Below, one piece after another: positions 32,384-42,694 of a DNA stretch of 64,000 nucleotides. The stretch comes from Strigamia acuminata (Eukaryota; Arthropoda; Chilopoda; Geophilomorpha; Linotaeniidae). Location of the stretch: the NCBI GenBank assembly GCA_949358305.1, contig OX442314.1:35397608-35461607 (forward strand). Reading direction: 5' to 3'. Each line of letters begins with the position of its first letter. Position 1 is the first letter of the stretch. The position numbers and the translations under genes are program-made. The notes beneath the pieces are model-generated. The model worked only from the letters and a program-made list of their open reading frames with translations, made no database searches and had not been told where the DNA came from.

Positions 32384-33513
32384 GTTTGTCAAGGCACTTC
32401 AGTATCCAACCTGCATGAAAAGAAAGTTTTAGTTTCACTATGGGAAATTAGTATGAACAATTCATTTCCTGTGTCGTAAACATTAAAAACATTAAAACAT
32501 CAAAAAATGGTACTTGTTTTCACTTTTAGCGTTTGTTTGTGTTTGTGGCAATGTTTGTGAATCGGTATAAATCTGATGTATTACACAATTATGGCTGTAT
32601 ACCTGGTCAACACCACTCAACAGCAGCAACCAACCACGGAGACCCACGTAGACTTCGACTGCTTATAAAACAGCACGACAGCATCGCCACACCGTGGCAA
32701 ATACGTGCAGTTGTGTCTGTGAACCTGGAATCTTGTGGTGAAAATATTCGTTACTCCTTTAATACTGGTGCAGCGTAGCTTTCTTTTACGTTATTAAATT
32801 GTTCTGGACCTAAAGAAATTTCACGAAGTGACTAGGGTGATTACTTTAAAGTGGTCCAGGCAAATTACGGAAGAACAAACGTAGAGAAAATGTTTAATTA
32901 CAAAGTTGTAGAGCATGGTTTGTTTGCACATTTTTAAGAACATCGGTAACGTTTTTCACACAACTGGGGTGTATTTTGGTAGGCAAAAAATGACTAGCTA
33001 GCATGTATAGACACACATTATTATAACCTCGGTAAAATTTTCATCAGGAGCTGCTAAAATACAATTCAACAACATGAAAACATGGTGGAATCAAAGCTCA
33101 TTGTAGATAAATGAAAACCAAACTTATCAATACGCTTCATTTTATTTCCACATTTTTTCTTGGAAATAATATTACAAAAATGATGTTTTTTGTAAATGTT
33201 TTTTTTTCAGAAAAAGTCCAATAAACTAATATATAATGTATTATAAACAATTAAAAAAGTGATATAGATGTATTAATATAATACACCCGTATATAAAATT
33301 TATAATATACCAATAGGTGAGTTCAAATTGGTTAAGTAAAAATTAAAAGTTTGCTTAAATAAACAAAAATAAGTGAAATAAATGACTTATTATTGAATTT
33401 AATTAAATAAAATATTAATATTACTTATTAATCATAAGTGACACAAAGTTAATCAAAATAAATGGACTAACAAGGTTTGTCTTAACCATTTTGAAATCAC
33501 CCAATGATTATAT

Positions 33514-34968
33514 TTACTCATTTGGCACGGAATTAAAATAAGTCGATATTTTACTCTTAACGCTTTCGTAACTTCCAAACTTGGACAAAAACCGGCTCTC
33601 TTTTACCGGCAACTGCTCCAAGCCTTTCATCGTTTCCACGTTTCCACTTTGCACATTATTCACGTACAAAAGAGCATACTCATGCAAACATTCCTTGAGT
33701 TTTCGAACCAAACTCTCGTCTCGAAAACTCCGCTTGACAAACGCATCAAACTCCGACCCGCCGTCGCTCAGGATCGAAAAGACACAAGTGCTTTCCTTGC
33801 ACAACAGAATTTCATACTTTCGCTCGTCGCTTTCGTCCAACATGGCCAATTTGAGGACGCCAAAATCCCAAACCAAATGCAAGAAAGCAGTTTTCGTGTG
33901 ATCGTTGGCGCAATTCCACAACTGCATCAAAAACGGCTTGTAAACGACGCGCCAGAGCCCGACACGCGTCACCTCTTCTTCGTTCACCTCGCCAACGAGA
34001 ATCTGAAGATTGAAATCATTGATAAAATTCACCAAATGAATGATCACAGACTGGTCAAAAATTAGCCACGGCTTAACCGTAAAAAGAACGGACTGTAGTA
34101 TATTGAAAGCCAAATCCGAACGGATATAATTCTTCACTTGTTCGTCGCTCGAATGACACAGCAGGAAGTGAACGATGTTAAAAGACGAATCGTACTCGAC
34201 GAAACCCCACATTCTGTCGATCATCAGAGGTCGGTGTTCGGCCGGTGTCAATCGCCAGAAATACGCCGCCGCCAAATCGTGCTGGAATTGAGTCATTAAC
34301 TGGAGAAAAGTGTCGTCATCCAAGTAAGATAAATCCAAAGGTTCACTAATGTATTTTCGAACCACTTCCGAAAATTTTAGATGCATATTTGTCGCTCGCT
34401 CGGGTTCCGGTTCCGGCAAAGCTAGAATTTGTTCCTTCAAGCAGAAATTGCTCGCCAAGTTGTACAGGCTGCCGTTTTGCCTTAAATTCTGCTCGTTTAG
34501 CAGCAAATCGAACGTCTTTTCTCGATCAATCGTTCCGTACATGGTCCAAGCGATGGTGTTAACGTAGTCGCCCGAAGTAGTGTCGTCACACCAAGTGAAT
34601 TTATTAAGATAATACGCCCAGTCGTGTATTTGCACGCCTATAGCGTCGATGACGTAGACCAAGTCCGGTTTGAGTGCGGCTGGAATGTGAATTTTGTTCG
34701 CTTCGTTCGACACGAACTCCTCGATTTCGAGCCAGTTTTCTTCATTAAACGTTGTGAATTTCAGAGTGTATAATGAACGTTTCATGAACTTGTTTTTTGT
34801 CGTGAAATAAGCGGTTATCTTGGATTTGACGTGTTCCTGGCTCCAAAGGGAAGTGGCGGCGCTCACCAGTGCAAGTTTGAGTAAACTGGGACATGATTTG
34901 CAATAATTGGTCGTGGTTAGCCTGATGTGGTCACACACAGACGTCACTTTTGCTTCAATGTTGTCCAT
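33514..34968 (-). CDS. Unrecognised protein, paralogue 2 of a tandem pair (484 aa)
   Basis: The ATG is at 34,968-34,966. It is co-linear with the gene at 30,974-32,383 from start (MDNIEAKVTSVCDHIR) to the identical C-terminus (YFNSVPNE). It differs by a short insertion near residue 65 (KNKFMKRSLYTLKF) and by a few extra residues near the C-terminal third. The same acceptor-like sequence precedes it (about 35,000). Variable parts are spread along the protein while the Cys, Trp and Leu pattern is kept. No domain is recognised. An expanded lineage-specific family is likely. Confidence 0.75.
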   Translation of the reverse strand: MDNIEAKVTSVCDHIRLTTTNYCKSCPSLLKLALVSAATSLWSQEHVKSKITAYFTTKNKFMKRSLYTLKFTTFNEENWLEIEEFVSNEANKIHIPAALKPDLVYVIDAIGVQIHDWAYYLNKFTWCDDTTSGDYVNTIAWTMYGTIDREKTFDLLLNEQNLRQNGSLYNLASNFCLKEQILALPEPEPERATNMHLKFSEVVRKYISEPLDLSYLDDDTFLQLMTQFQHDLAAAYFWRLTPAEHRPLMIDRMWGFVEYDSSFNIVHFLLCHSSDEQVKNYIRSDLAFNILQSVLFTVKPWLIFDQSVIIHLVNFINDFNLQILVGEVNEEEVTRVGLWRVVYKPFLMQLWNCANDHTKTAFLHLVWDFGVLKLAMLDESDERKYEILLCKESTCVFSILSDGGSEFDAFVKRSFRDESLVRKLKECLHEYALLYVNNVQSGNVETMKGLEQLPVKESRFLSKFGSYESVKSKISTYFNSVPNE

Positions 34969-35420
34969 GTTTGTCGAGGCACTTCAGTATCCAACCTGCA
35001 TGAAAAGAAATTTGTAATTTCAATACGGTAAATTAATCTGAAAAATTCACTTCCTGTGTCGAAAACAGCAGCACTCGATCATCAAAAAGTGGTACTTGTC
35101 TTCACAAACACAAATTTGTGTTTGTAGTAATGTGTGCGAATCGATATATAAGTCTGATGTATTATACAATTATGGTTGTATACCTGGTCGTCCTTGGCAA
35201 CAGCAACAACCACGGTGAACCGACTTGACTTCGATTTACTCAAGCTTAGAAAACAGCACGACAGCATCCGGACAGCATCGCCACACCGTGGCAAATATGT
35301 GCGGCTGTGTCGCATCACTGTGCCAAGCATTTGGAATTGTTTGTGATTGCTTTGGGTTGATGAAGTCGAAGATGTCTGGGAAAATACCGTAAGTTCTCTC
35401 ATTGAGCGGGGGTCCACGAT

Positions 35421-35840
35421 AAACTGCGGGTAAAAAATCTAAATGTTGAAATTAGTGCGCGGAAAAAATCCGATTTTTGCCATGTGGTTTTAGCCGCGTA
35501 ATAATTAATGCAAAATAAAAATAAATAAGAAGCAATACACAATAAATAAATAATAAATAAATATTAAATAAATATTTAAAAAATAATAAATAAATAATAA
35601 ATAAATATTAAATAAATATTTAAAAAATAATAAATAAATAATAAATAAATATTTAAAAAATAATAAATAAATAATAAATAAATATTAAAAAAATAATAGA
35701 TGTAAAACTAAATAAAACATATATAAACGGATTGAAATATTCGCTTTGCTTTACAATTATAATATCGTCTTAGAAACGTATCCACAACGTGACGTCCAAT
35801 CTCACACGAACGTCGCACATACGTGGACAAATTAAAAGAC
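35421..35840. repeat. AT-rich 'aataaataaatatt' tandem repeat and gap
   Basis: 35,510-35,700 is built from shifting copies of aaataataaataaat and aaatattaaataaat with taaataaatatttaaaaaat. This is a low-complexity array just upstream of the kinase gene promoter. Confidence 0.7.
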
Positions 35841-35849
35841 TATATAAAC
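35841..35849 (+). promoter_or_regulatory. TATA box of the SRPK-like gene
   Basis: ctatataaa lies about 50 bp before the kinase ATG. A start site about 30 bp downstream would leave a leader of about 20-25 nt. Confidence 0.5.
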
Positions 35850-35895
35850 CCTTAGTAGGTTTAAGTAAAGCATCACTTTGATTTTTGATTTCAAA

Positions 35896-37032
35896 ATGTG
35901 CACCAATTGGTTGAACAACTTCATGCAGAACAGACAGCAAGTCGCCGAAGACACTTCCTCATTCGACGACGAAGTTCAGGAAGACGAAGACTCCTATTGC
36001 AAAGATGGATACCATCCGGTCGCTATAGGAGACGTATATCACAAGAGATACTCGGTCGTTCGCAAACTCGGCTGGGGTGAATTCTCGACCGTGTGGCTTT
36101 GCCGCGACCTAAACAACGCGCAGTTTGTGGCATTAAAAATAGTGAAAAACGCGGCCGAGGTCACAAAAGCGGCAATAAACGAGATCAAACTGCTAAAATA
36201 TGTTCGCCAAATGGACACTTTCGGTCGTCACAAGGGAAAAATCGTCAAATTGTTGGACAATTTTCGAATCACCGGTGTCAACGGCACGCACGAGTGCATC
36301 GTATCCGAAGTTCTAGGGCACAATTTATTAAAATTTGGTAAAGGTCTGCCCATAGCCGAAGTCAAAGGCATCGTTCGGCAAGTGCTGCAAGGCTTGGACT
36401 ACCTGCACACAACGTGCAATATTATACACACGGATATAAAACCGGAGAACATTTGCCGGAACAAAAATGGATCAATCACGATCGCCGATCTTGGAAATTC
36501 GTGTTGGGTGGACCGCCAGTTGTCCGACGTCATCCAAACGCGGCAATACAGGTCTCCCGAAGTCATATTGGGAGCTGGGTACGGCCCGGCTGCCGATATT
36601 TGGAGCACAGCGTGCGTGGCTTTTGAATTGGCGACCGGAAATTATCTGTTTTCGGTGCAGTGTTGTAGTAAGTGGTACTCGAGAGATGAAACCCATTTGG
36701 GAGAGATCGTCGCTATGGTGGGAGAAATACCGGAGCGAGTTGCCTTTTCGAGTGAGAAATTCAAGTGGTTTTTCACGGAAAAAGGAAAACTTTGCCATTT
36801 TCCCCGGTTTCAAAAGCGTGGGATTTTGGATTTGTTAACTAAGAAACATGGCTGGGGTGTGGATGAAGCGCGTGATTTTGAAGATTTTTTAATGCCAATG
36901 TTGAATATTGACCAGGATGAGCGTTCTTCAGCCAAAGATTGTCTCAGACATCGGTGGTTGGAGAGAGTTGCAATGGGATTTATACATAAACTTTTTATAC
37001 CAGTAAATAAAATATTAAAATATAAATTTTAA
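35896..37032 (+). CDS. SRPK-like: SRPK-type serine/threonine protein kinase, intronless
   Basis: 378 aa from the first ATG (MCTNWLNNFMQ). The N-terminal YHPVAIGDVYHKRYSVVRKL and the glycine loop KLGWGEFSTVWL are the SRPK family opening. The catalytic loop is HTDIKPENI (SRPK-type HTD in place of HRD), the metal motif is DLGNSCW, and QTRQYRSPEV is the activation end. The C-lobe (DETHLGEIVAMVGEIP, then DERSSAKDCLRHRWLE) is complete. Known SRPKs phosphorylate RS domains of splicing factors and carry a long spacer between the kinase halves. Here that spacer is nearly absent. The gene has no intron although neighbours do, so it may be a retrocopy that gained its own TATA promoter. It has no visible damage. 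AATAAA words near 37,005 lie in the last codons. Confidence 0.92.
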   Translation: MCTNWLNNFMQNRQQVAEDTSSFDDEVQEDEDSYCKDGYHPVAIGDVYHKRYSVVRKLGWGEFSTVWLCRDLNNAQFVALKIVKNAAEVTKAAINEIKLLKYVRQMDTFGRHKGKIVKLLDNFRITGVNGTHECIVSEVLGHNLLKFGKGLPIAEVKGIVRQVLQGLDYLHTTCNIIHTDIKPENICRNKNGSITIADLGNSCWVDRQLSDVIQTRQYRSPEVILGAGYGPAADIWSTACVAFELATGNYLFSVQCCSKWYSRDETHLGEIVAMVGEIPERVAFSSEKFKWFFTEKGKLCHFPRFQKRGILDLLTKKHGWGVDEARDFEDFLMPMLNIDQDERSSAKDCLRHRWLERVAMGFIHKLFIPVNKILKYKF

Positions 37033-37480
37033 TTTTTTTTAGAATATTTTTTATCTGTAAATACCATTTATATGGCTTAAAACGAAGAAGAAAGTGCAAA
37101 TTCAAGAAAGAATACAAAGGCTACATCATTTGAATTAATTGATTGATCTACAATTTTCAATTTTCATAATTCGTACATTACTCAAATAATTGAGATATCA
37201 GTGAGCGGTATTTCTTCGTTTTCTCCACTTCTACAACCCAGTTGCAAAAATATACAATCACTCCATGTAATAAAAAAAATTATCTGAAACCAACTAAACT
37301 AAGTTAATTAAACTTTTGTCTTTTAATGGGGTAAAGTATTTAATAATATTCGAACGATTTAATGTGAGGAAAGTGCCTAAGTTTACCTTTTTCAGTGAAA
37401 AACCTTCGAGAATGTCTGTTACCGTATATGCCATCGGTTTTGGTATAGGTTCGAACCGGTGCACAACACTACGTTCTTGT
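37033..37480. other. AT-rich gap
   Basis: No gene. A short ORF at 37,316-37,498 has no motif. Confidence 0.35.
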
Positions 37481-37483
37481 AGG

Positions 37484-37530
37484 GGTTTAGAAGTCTAATA
37501 TGTAATGCGTCCATGCATTACAGATGTTTA
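37484..37530. repeat. Conserved hairpin motif, copy 3
   Basis: ggtttagaagtctaata, then TGTAATGC-(GTCCAT)-GCATTACA at 37,501-37,522, then gatgttta. Against the copies at 3,841 and 10,792 only loop bases have changed. It lies just before the centrosomin pseudogene. Confidence 0.6.
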
Positions 37531-38304
37531 CTTGTTTTAATTTGTATTTTATTTAATATTTATTCACAAAATATCAGTTTAAAGCTTCTTTAGCTCGATT
37601 GCTTGAATGTCGCACTGTTCTTGCATTCGTTTCAACAGTTTTTCCTTATCTCGTAGCGCAGTCAGAATTCCCCGCACAAACTTGTGTGTTTTCGCCGCCG
37701 TCATCTCCACTTCCTTGATGTGCACGTCTTTATCCGACAAACATTTCTCTAACTCCTCAATTCGATTTTGACTCCTCGATATTTCTTCCTGCAATTGCAC
37801 AATCATTGCCATTATTTAAACATAATACACAATTTCCTTTTGATTAATATTTACCTTCTTTAAACCACGAATTTCATCTTCTGAATTGCTCTTTTCAGAC
37901 GCGTATTTCATGTGCAATTCGTTCATCTCCGCTTTCTGTGCAAGTTCCATCAGTTCTAGTGCTGTCGATGCCTTCACTAGCAACTCGTGTTTCTTGTGTC
38001 AAATAGCAGATCATGACGACACGTGCATCGCTGCAGGGCAAATCAAGGGATGCAGTTGATTGGATGACTCCACTTTGAACACTCACACACCTACTAACAG
38101 GTGTAGTGATGAGTCATAAATCCTGAAACTGGGCAATTAGAGGGAGGAGCCAAGTCCATCATCTGCTCTCGAATATACATGCATTTGGGCATCTGGGATG
38201 ACACTGCAAAGGTTAGCAGGGGTTGGAACTCACAATTTCAACACCTGTGAAAAAGCAGTAAAAACTCAGTTGCACACCAGCAGTCAAGCAGAGCACAACA
38301 CATA

Positions 38305-39194
38305 TACCATGTTTACATGCATGGAATATTTCGAGTGAGTCGAAATATTCCGGGTGCACAACTGGCATGTAAACGGGGTCAACCGGATTATTCGAGGATT
38401 ATTCGAGGGGTGGATAATCCCTTGCAGAAGGTTGTTTAATTCGAGTGACCTCGAATTATTTTCATTGCGCATGCGCGAGCCTCCCGGCACTTCCTATTGG
38501 TCAAAATCCGAAGGTAGTCAAGGATTATTTTCATGTAAACACAACTCGAATTATCCACCACTCAAATTATCCAATTGTGACCGATTATCGGCCACTGCAA
38601 CACGCCCACATGGCCCAGCCCAACCCCACCCGCCAGGTGGCGTTGACGGTTGAGGGATGGCGACCAGGATGACGTCATATCCAGTCACCAACCCCACAAC
38701 CAATGGGAAGAGGTACTCTCGTACCCATGGTGCAAGAGTGAGGTATAAAAGGCCCAACATCCTGTTTCTGGCGAGAGTTCCACAGGAACGGTCCTGACCA
38801 ACATCAGACCGGTCCACACTCTTGTTCACCATAGTGTCACTTAGGGACTTGGCCGGTTCGCCAGTCCCAGTACCGTGAGCGATTACCATGGGCCGAATGA
38901 ACATCGACATGACCACGCCGCACAACCAGGTTAACCCTAACCGCGTGTGTGCCGCGTGTGGTCACAGGTCTGCTGCAGCAATGCAGCAGGAGCATAAGAG
39001 AGACACAAGATATTGACCCCTAGACAACTGAATAAAGGCCTAAAACCTCGAATACAGTGTCTTGTGTGTCTCTTATCAATACGTGTCGAGCGTCCGGCGC
39101 TGTTTAGGCATTCCCGTGCCCGAACAATGTCCGTCCACTCTCACACAGTCAAATTATCCACTACTGGAATAATTCGGTGCATGTAAACGTAGTA
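38305..39194. mobile_element. Nested 'gtttacatgc' inverted-repeat element
   Basis: GTTTACATGC at 38,311-38,320 is answered by GCATGTAAAC at 39,179-39,188. Internal copies of catgtaaac stand at 38,365 and 38,531, and 'cgaattat(t)cc' words recur throughout. This is the pattern of a MITE family built from short inverted motifs. Flanking TAC.A bases on both sides suggest a TA-type target site. Confidence 0.55.
38574..39148 (+). repeat. LTR-like sequence nested in the MITE
   Basis: It contains TATAAAA at 38,744-38,750 and AATAAA at 39,031-39,036, and ends '...ctctcacaca'. It is bordered by a 12-bp direct repeat, TCAAATTATCCA, at 38,562-38,573 and 39,149-39,160. A 12-bp duplication is too long for an ordinary LTR element, so the borders may partly be repeats of the MITE itself. 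Confidence 0.5.
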
Positions 39195-39870
39195 CTAGAG
39201 ATGTCCCAACCAAAATTGTTTTCTCATCATGAAGGACAAGCAGAGTTAGTGCAGTTGGAGAACTTTTGATCCAAGCAGAACACAGAGGGAAAAGCAGTAT
39301 CCACTTCAAGGAGAATTGGCTTCCAAGTGATGGACATTCCCCTACTAGTTTGACCACTTGAAGTATGCAAGATCTACTAACATTTTAGTGAACTTTGTGT
39401 GTTTGTGTAGTGTCCTTTTTGATCAACTAAAAGTGTGAGTACCATTTTGATTTTTGCCAGATTCCATTACTTTCTTCCTTTATGAATTTATACAGGGATA
39501 GCCTAATTGAAATGTTAGCTGTGTGTTATTAGTTTTAGTTTAGCTTGATTTATGTCTTGTATTACACAAATCAATTGTGCAGATTAGAATTGGTGTGATC
39601 CAGTCCTACAGAGGACAAATGAATAACTTTTTATTTTAATCATTTTCTTATTTGTGTTTACTTAATAAACATTTTGATTTCTAAATGAGTTTGTTTTCTT
39701 TCCACATTGAATTCCGTCGACCACAAAAACGACCTTGCCACACTTGTTTAATTCTTGTTTCAGAGTTTCTACTTCAATCTGCAATGACAAACAACATTTT
39801 TGTGTAAAAATCACATTTTCATCACAATAAAAGTTGCTTCACTTACAAACAAATCTGTATTAAAATTACT

Positions 39871-39960
39871 TCAATTAAAATTTTTTAAAAACAAATATAA
39901 AATAACAAACATTAACTTTACTTCTAAAAATAGATAAAAAATAAAAGTAAAAATTTTCAT
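39871..39960. other. AT-rich gap
   Basis: Nothing recognised between the pseudogene end and the tRNA-like block. Confidence 0.3.
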
Positions 39961-39962
39961 AA

Positions 39963-40027
39963 ACAACAGGAATTGAACCTGTGTAGAAAGATTCCTGGCC
40001 CATTGCTTTACCACTGCACCACCACAA
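39963..40027 (-). repeat. tRNA-like block, probable SINE head or tRNA pseudogene
   Basis: On the minus strand TGGTGCAGTGG (40,021-40,011) fits the pol III A box and GGTTCAATTCC fits the B box. A perfect T arm (ACAGG-TTCAATT-CCTGT, 39,982-39,966) is present. The acceptor stem and a proper anticodon arm do not form, so it is not a working tRNA gene. A tRNA-derived SINE is the best guess. Confidence 0.45.
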
Positions 40028-41060
40028 CACACTGTTGTTGCTTCATGCAGGCAGTCATGTTGGTGAACAAAGTTGTGATGTCATATGTCATGTGATATCA
40101 AATTACCTGGGTTCCAGAGTAAAATTTGACTAGACTAATCACCAAGTGTAGTGCTACACTACAGTATTCATACTCAGCCTATTTGCATGAAAAATGAACT
40201 CCCACAGCCTTCAAAGTTCTACTTTGACAATGCCATTGTTAGTTAACTAGCTTATGGCTAATCACCAAGTGTAGTGCTTCACTTGACCTTTTTACTCAAA
40301 AAAGTGAAAAAAGGATGATTCTACACACAGTAAAGAATCCTGTGTGTTTTGACTGTTTGTAACAATGTGAAAGAGCGTTGCATTTAAATAATGAAAGTAT
40401 TGACTGTTTAGATAATAACAATACTTTATTTTGACAAAAATTAGACAATTGTGAGGGACACACTCCTGCACTCTCCTTGTTAGGTAGTGTTAGGGTTTTC
40501 TGTCCGTTAGGATACGATAAGGGGATAAAAGCTGCACACCACAAACCACCTCCCAGGAGAGTGTGGCCGTGCTGAACCCAGTTTAGCTCCTCGAAGAAGT
40601 ACTTACGGGAAGGGGGTCAGGGCAGGTTTGGGAAGTGAGAGCACTCACAGGATTGTTGTATCCAACTGGATAGTAAGAATTGTTTTGAGAAATCTTGGTT
40701 CTATTATTAAGTTAGTTTTGCATAAGTCTTAAGATATTTGTCATCGGAGGCTACACCATACACCACCACGTACAGCACTACCACCAATTGCATAGAAATA
40801 TTCCACCTTCACATTAAAAGATGGTTTCTTTCAGTAAATATAGATAACTGTTTTGTACTACGAATATTAATGTTTTGTAGTTTGAATATTGGATCTTTCA
40901 TTAAAACTAACTATCATGCAAGAAGAAAAGTTAGCTGGACAGTAAATCTCGTTGAGGAGACAGATTAAAGGTACAGAGACTGCTGGTTCCACAACACCAA
41001 GTGTTTGACAGAACTGTACAGTCGTAATTACAAAATAATAATTCACTAGCCAATTTAATA
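40028..41060. other. Intergenic stretch, nothing recognised
   Basis: A short phrase, 'taatcaccaagtgtagtgctacact', is repeated with changes at 40,137 and 40,259. ORFs at 40,296-40,544, 40,738-40,968 and 40,867-41,112 have no motif. Confidence 0.35.
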
Positions 41061-41061
41061 A

Positions 41062-41265
41062 AAAGGACCATAAAATATAAAAATCCACAGTCTCGATGCT
41101 ACAAGAAATCAATCTGCTATTTTATCAGGACAAATTATTCCTAGAGTTGGAGGATCAAATTAAAAGTAACCGTAGTGTTGAATAAAAAATCAAGACGTGT
41201 AATTTCTTCTTTCCTGCGATTCTATTTTAGCGTTCAAAAAGGACGAAGCAAAGGAGCACTTGCAT
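41062..41265 (+). pseudogene. Partial duplicate of the coding block at 42.1 kb
   Basis: It aligns with 42,080-42,250 at high identity but has a one-base loss (ccacagtctcg against ccacatgtctcg) that breaks the frame. It continues into a basic stretch (aaaaaggacgaagcaaagg...) also seen at 42,610. It is a degenerate copy. Confidence 0.6.
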
Positions 41266-41774
41266 AAAAGCAGCTAAAGGAGGAGAGACCTGAAGATAAA
41301 AGAAAAAAAGATCCTCAATAAAGTTTATGACTTTCAGTCTTCTCTGACTTAGGCTGGGCTTTTCATTACTTTCTCTACACTGCAATACTGCTATATGTTT
41401 TCTAAGCTTATATTTCAAACAGTCTGACACACTTAAAGCGTGCCATTAAGACCAGGAATAGTGGCAATGGTCAGAAGAAAGGTTAAAACTGCGGTAACCA
41501 TGCAGCCACCAGGTTGACTTGATAGAAAACCACAAAAGATTAAGTGCAACCTTCCCAGACACACTCAAATATTTCCAAAAAGAGCCTGCACTATTTATAG
41601 AGCACGTAAAGATTTTGTAGATGAGATTTTAATACTAAGTTGTTTTTATGATTGTTATGAAAAATATTGTTTGTGCACTGTTGTCTTGGTAACAGTTTGT
41701 TGACAGGTATTTGTATAATATAACAGAAAGTTTTTATAAATTTTTTTCTCAGAATTTCATTTTTTTTTTGCAGC

Positions 41775-42203
41775 AATTTTACTGTTCAAGAGTTCCTTGC
41801 TGTATTCCCAGATCCTAAAGCATATTTTGCTGAACAAGATCTCAACACGAACATCTCGTATCAAGATCATGTCAGCATTTTTATACAAAATCGTTATTCG
41901 TATGCTTTCAAAAAGGAGTTGAGGGATATTGCAACAAAACACAAATTCCACCTGACACCAATTGTGCACGAATTGGATCCTATTTATCTCATATCGCAAA
42001 CTGATGGTGAAAATAATATACTGTATTTTACCGATTAAGAGATTACAGAGCCTTTAGTTAAAAAAGCCAAATTAGCAAAGAGGACCATGAAATATAAAAA
42101 TCCACATGTCTCGATACCACAAGAAATCAATCTGCTGTTTTATCAGGAAAAATTATTCCTAGAGTTAGAGGACCAAATTAAAAGTAACCGTAGTGTTGAA
42201 TAA
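41775..42203 (+). pseudogene. Unrecognised coding block with one in-frame stop
   Basis: After a strong acceptor (polyT-gcag, ending 41,773) a frame runs 87 codons (begins FTVQEFLAVFPDPKAYF) to a TAA at 42,036-42,038. The same frame then runs another 54 codons to a TAA at 42,201-42,203 (KKAKLAKRTMKYKNP onward). The residue mix is that of a real protein. I do not recognise the family. Neighbouring duplicates of its 3' part are also broken, so it is probably a gene relic. Confidence 0.45.
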
Positions 42204-42690
42204 AAAATCAAGACGTGTAATTTCCTGCGATTCTATTTCAGCGTTCAACAAGTAATATAAGAAAAAGTAATATAGTAATAATATATATATATATCTAGTA
42301 GTAATATAGTAATATAGTAATATAGGAAAAAGGCTTTTAAATTGGTTTTTCAGAGTGCGCTACTACCGCAGATTGTTTCGTGATTGCCGTACCAAAAAGC
42401 TTTCAACAAAGTACTTTTATAATATATTTTATAATATTTAAAAAAATATATATGGGCAGATAGGAATTTTTGTTTTAACCAGGTTTAGCCTGGTTTCAGA
42501 ATTTTTAGAACGTTTTTTTTGTATTGAAAACATCAAAATTTGTATCGGAAAACATTTTGGCATCCATTAAAGGACTTTTAAACACACAAACGTTCAAGTC
42601 AAGTTAAATAAAAGCCTTTAAAAAGGACGAAGCAGAGGAGCACTTGCGTAAAATCGAAGACGCAAAGGCAAACTGGTGAAGTGCAGTTTG
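42204..42690. other. Gap with (ta/gtaata)n microsatellite
   Basis: 42,250-42,330 is a run of 'agtaatata' words. At 42,610-42,670 the 'aaaaaggacgaagcagagg' block seen at 41,250 recurs. Confidence 0.4.
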
Positions 42691-42694
42691 CTCC

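Larger units (their letters stand above)
30092..35420. repeat. Tandem segmental duplication, two units of about 2.5-2.8 kb
   Basis: The block starting 'gttgtagagcatggtttg' at 30,092 recurs at 32,901, and non-coding and coding parts then match in the same order. Each unit carries one copy of the paralogous gene described below. Unit 1 is longer because of a 221-bp MITE that unit 2 lacks. The duplication therefore predates that insertion. Confidence 0.85.
37997..39742. mobile_element. LTR-type insertion (1,746 bp) in the centrosomin pseudogene
   Basis: The 4-bp target duplication CTTG at 37,993-37,996 and 39,743-39,746 is confirmed by the uninterrupted paralogue at 14.4 kb. The insert begins TGTCAAATAG and ends CTTGCCACA (TG...CA), with AATAAA at about 39,665, which are LTR features. 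Only one LTR-like unit can be seen, so it is probably a solo LTR, enlarged by a nested inverted-repeat element (about 38,305-39,194) and a second LTR-like piece within that. Confidence 0.75.
37553..39870 (-). pseudogene. Centrosomin-like pseudogene, duplicate of 14.0-14.6 kb
   Basis: The duplicate aligns with 13,990-14,570, including introns and the region after the stop. Exon 3 (to 37,571) and part of exon 2 (37,855-37,996) are well kept. Exon 2 is then cut by a 1,746-bp insertion and resumes at 39,743. Exon 1 with the CM1 motif is not present, and the donor that should follow it has degenerated (acttacaaacaaatc against acttaccaacagatc). It is a genomic duplication and not a retrocopy, because introns are retained. 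Confidence 0.9.

Noticed and set aside
39963-40027. A functional tRNA gene
   Set aside because: The T arm and boxes fit but the acceptor stem and anticodon arm do not pair.
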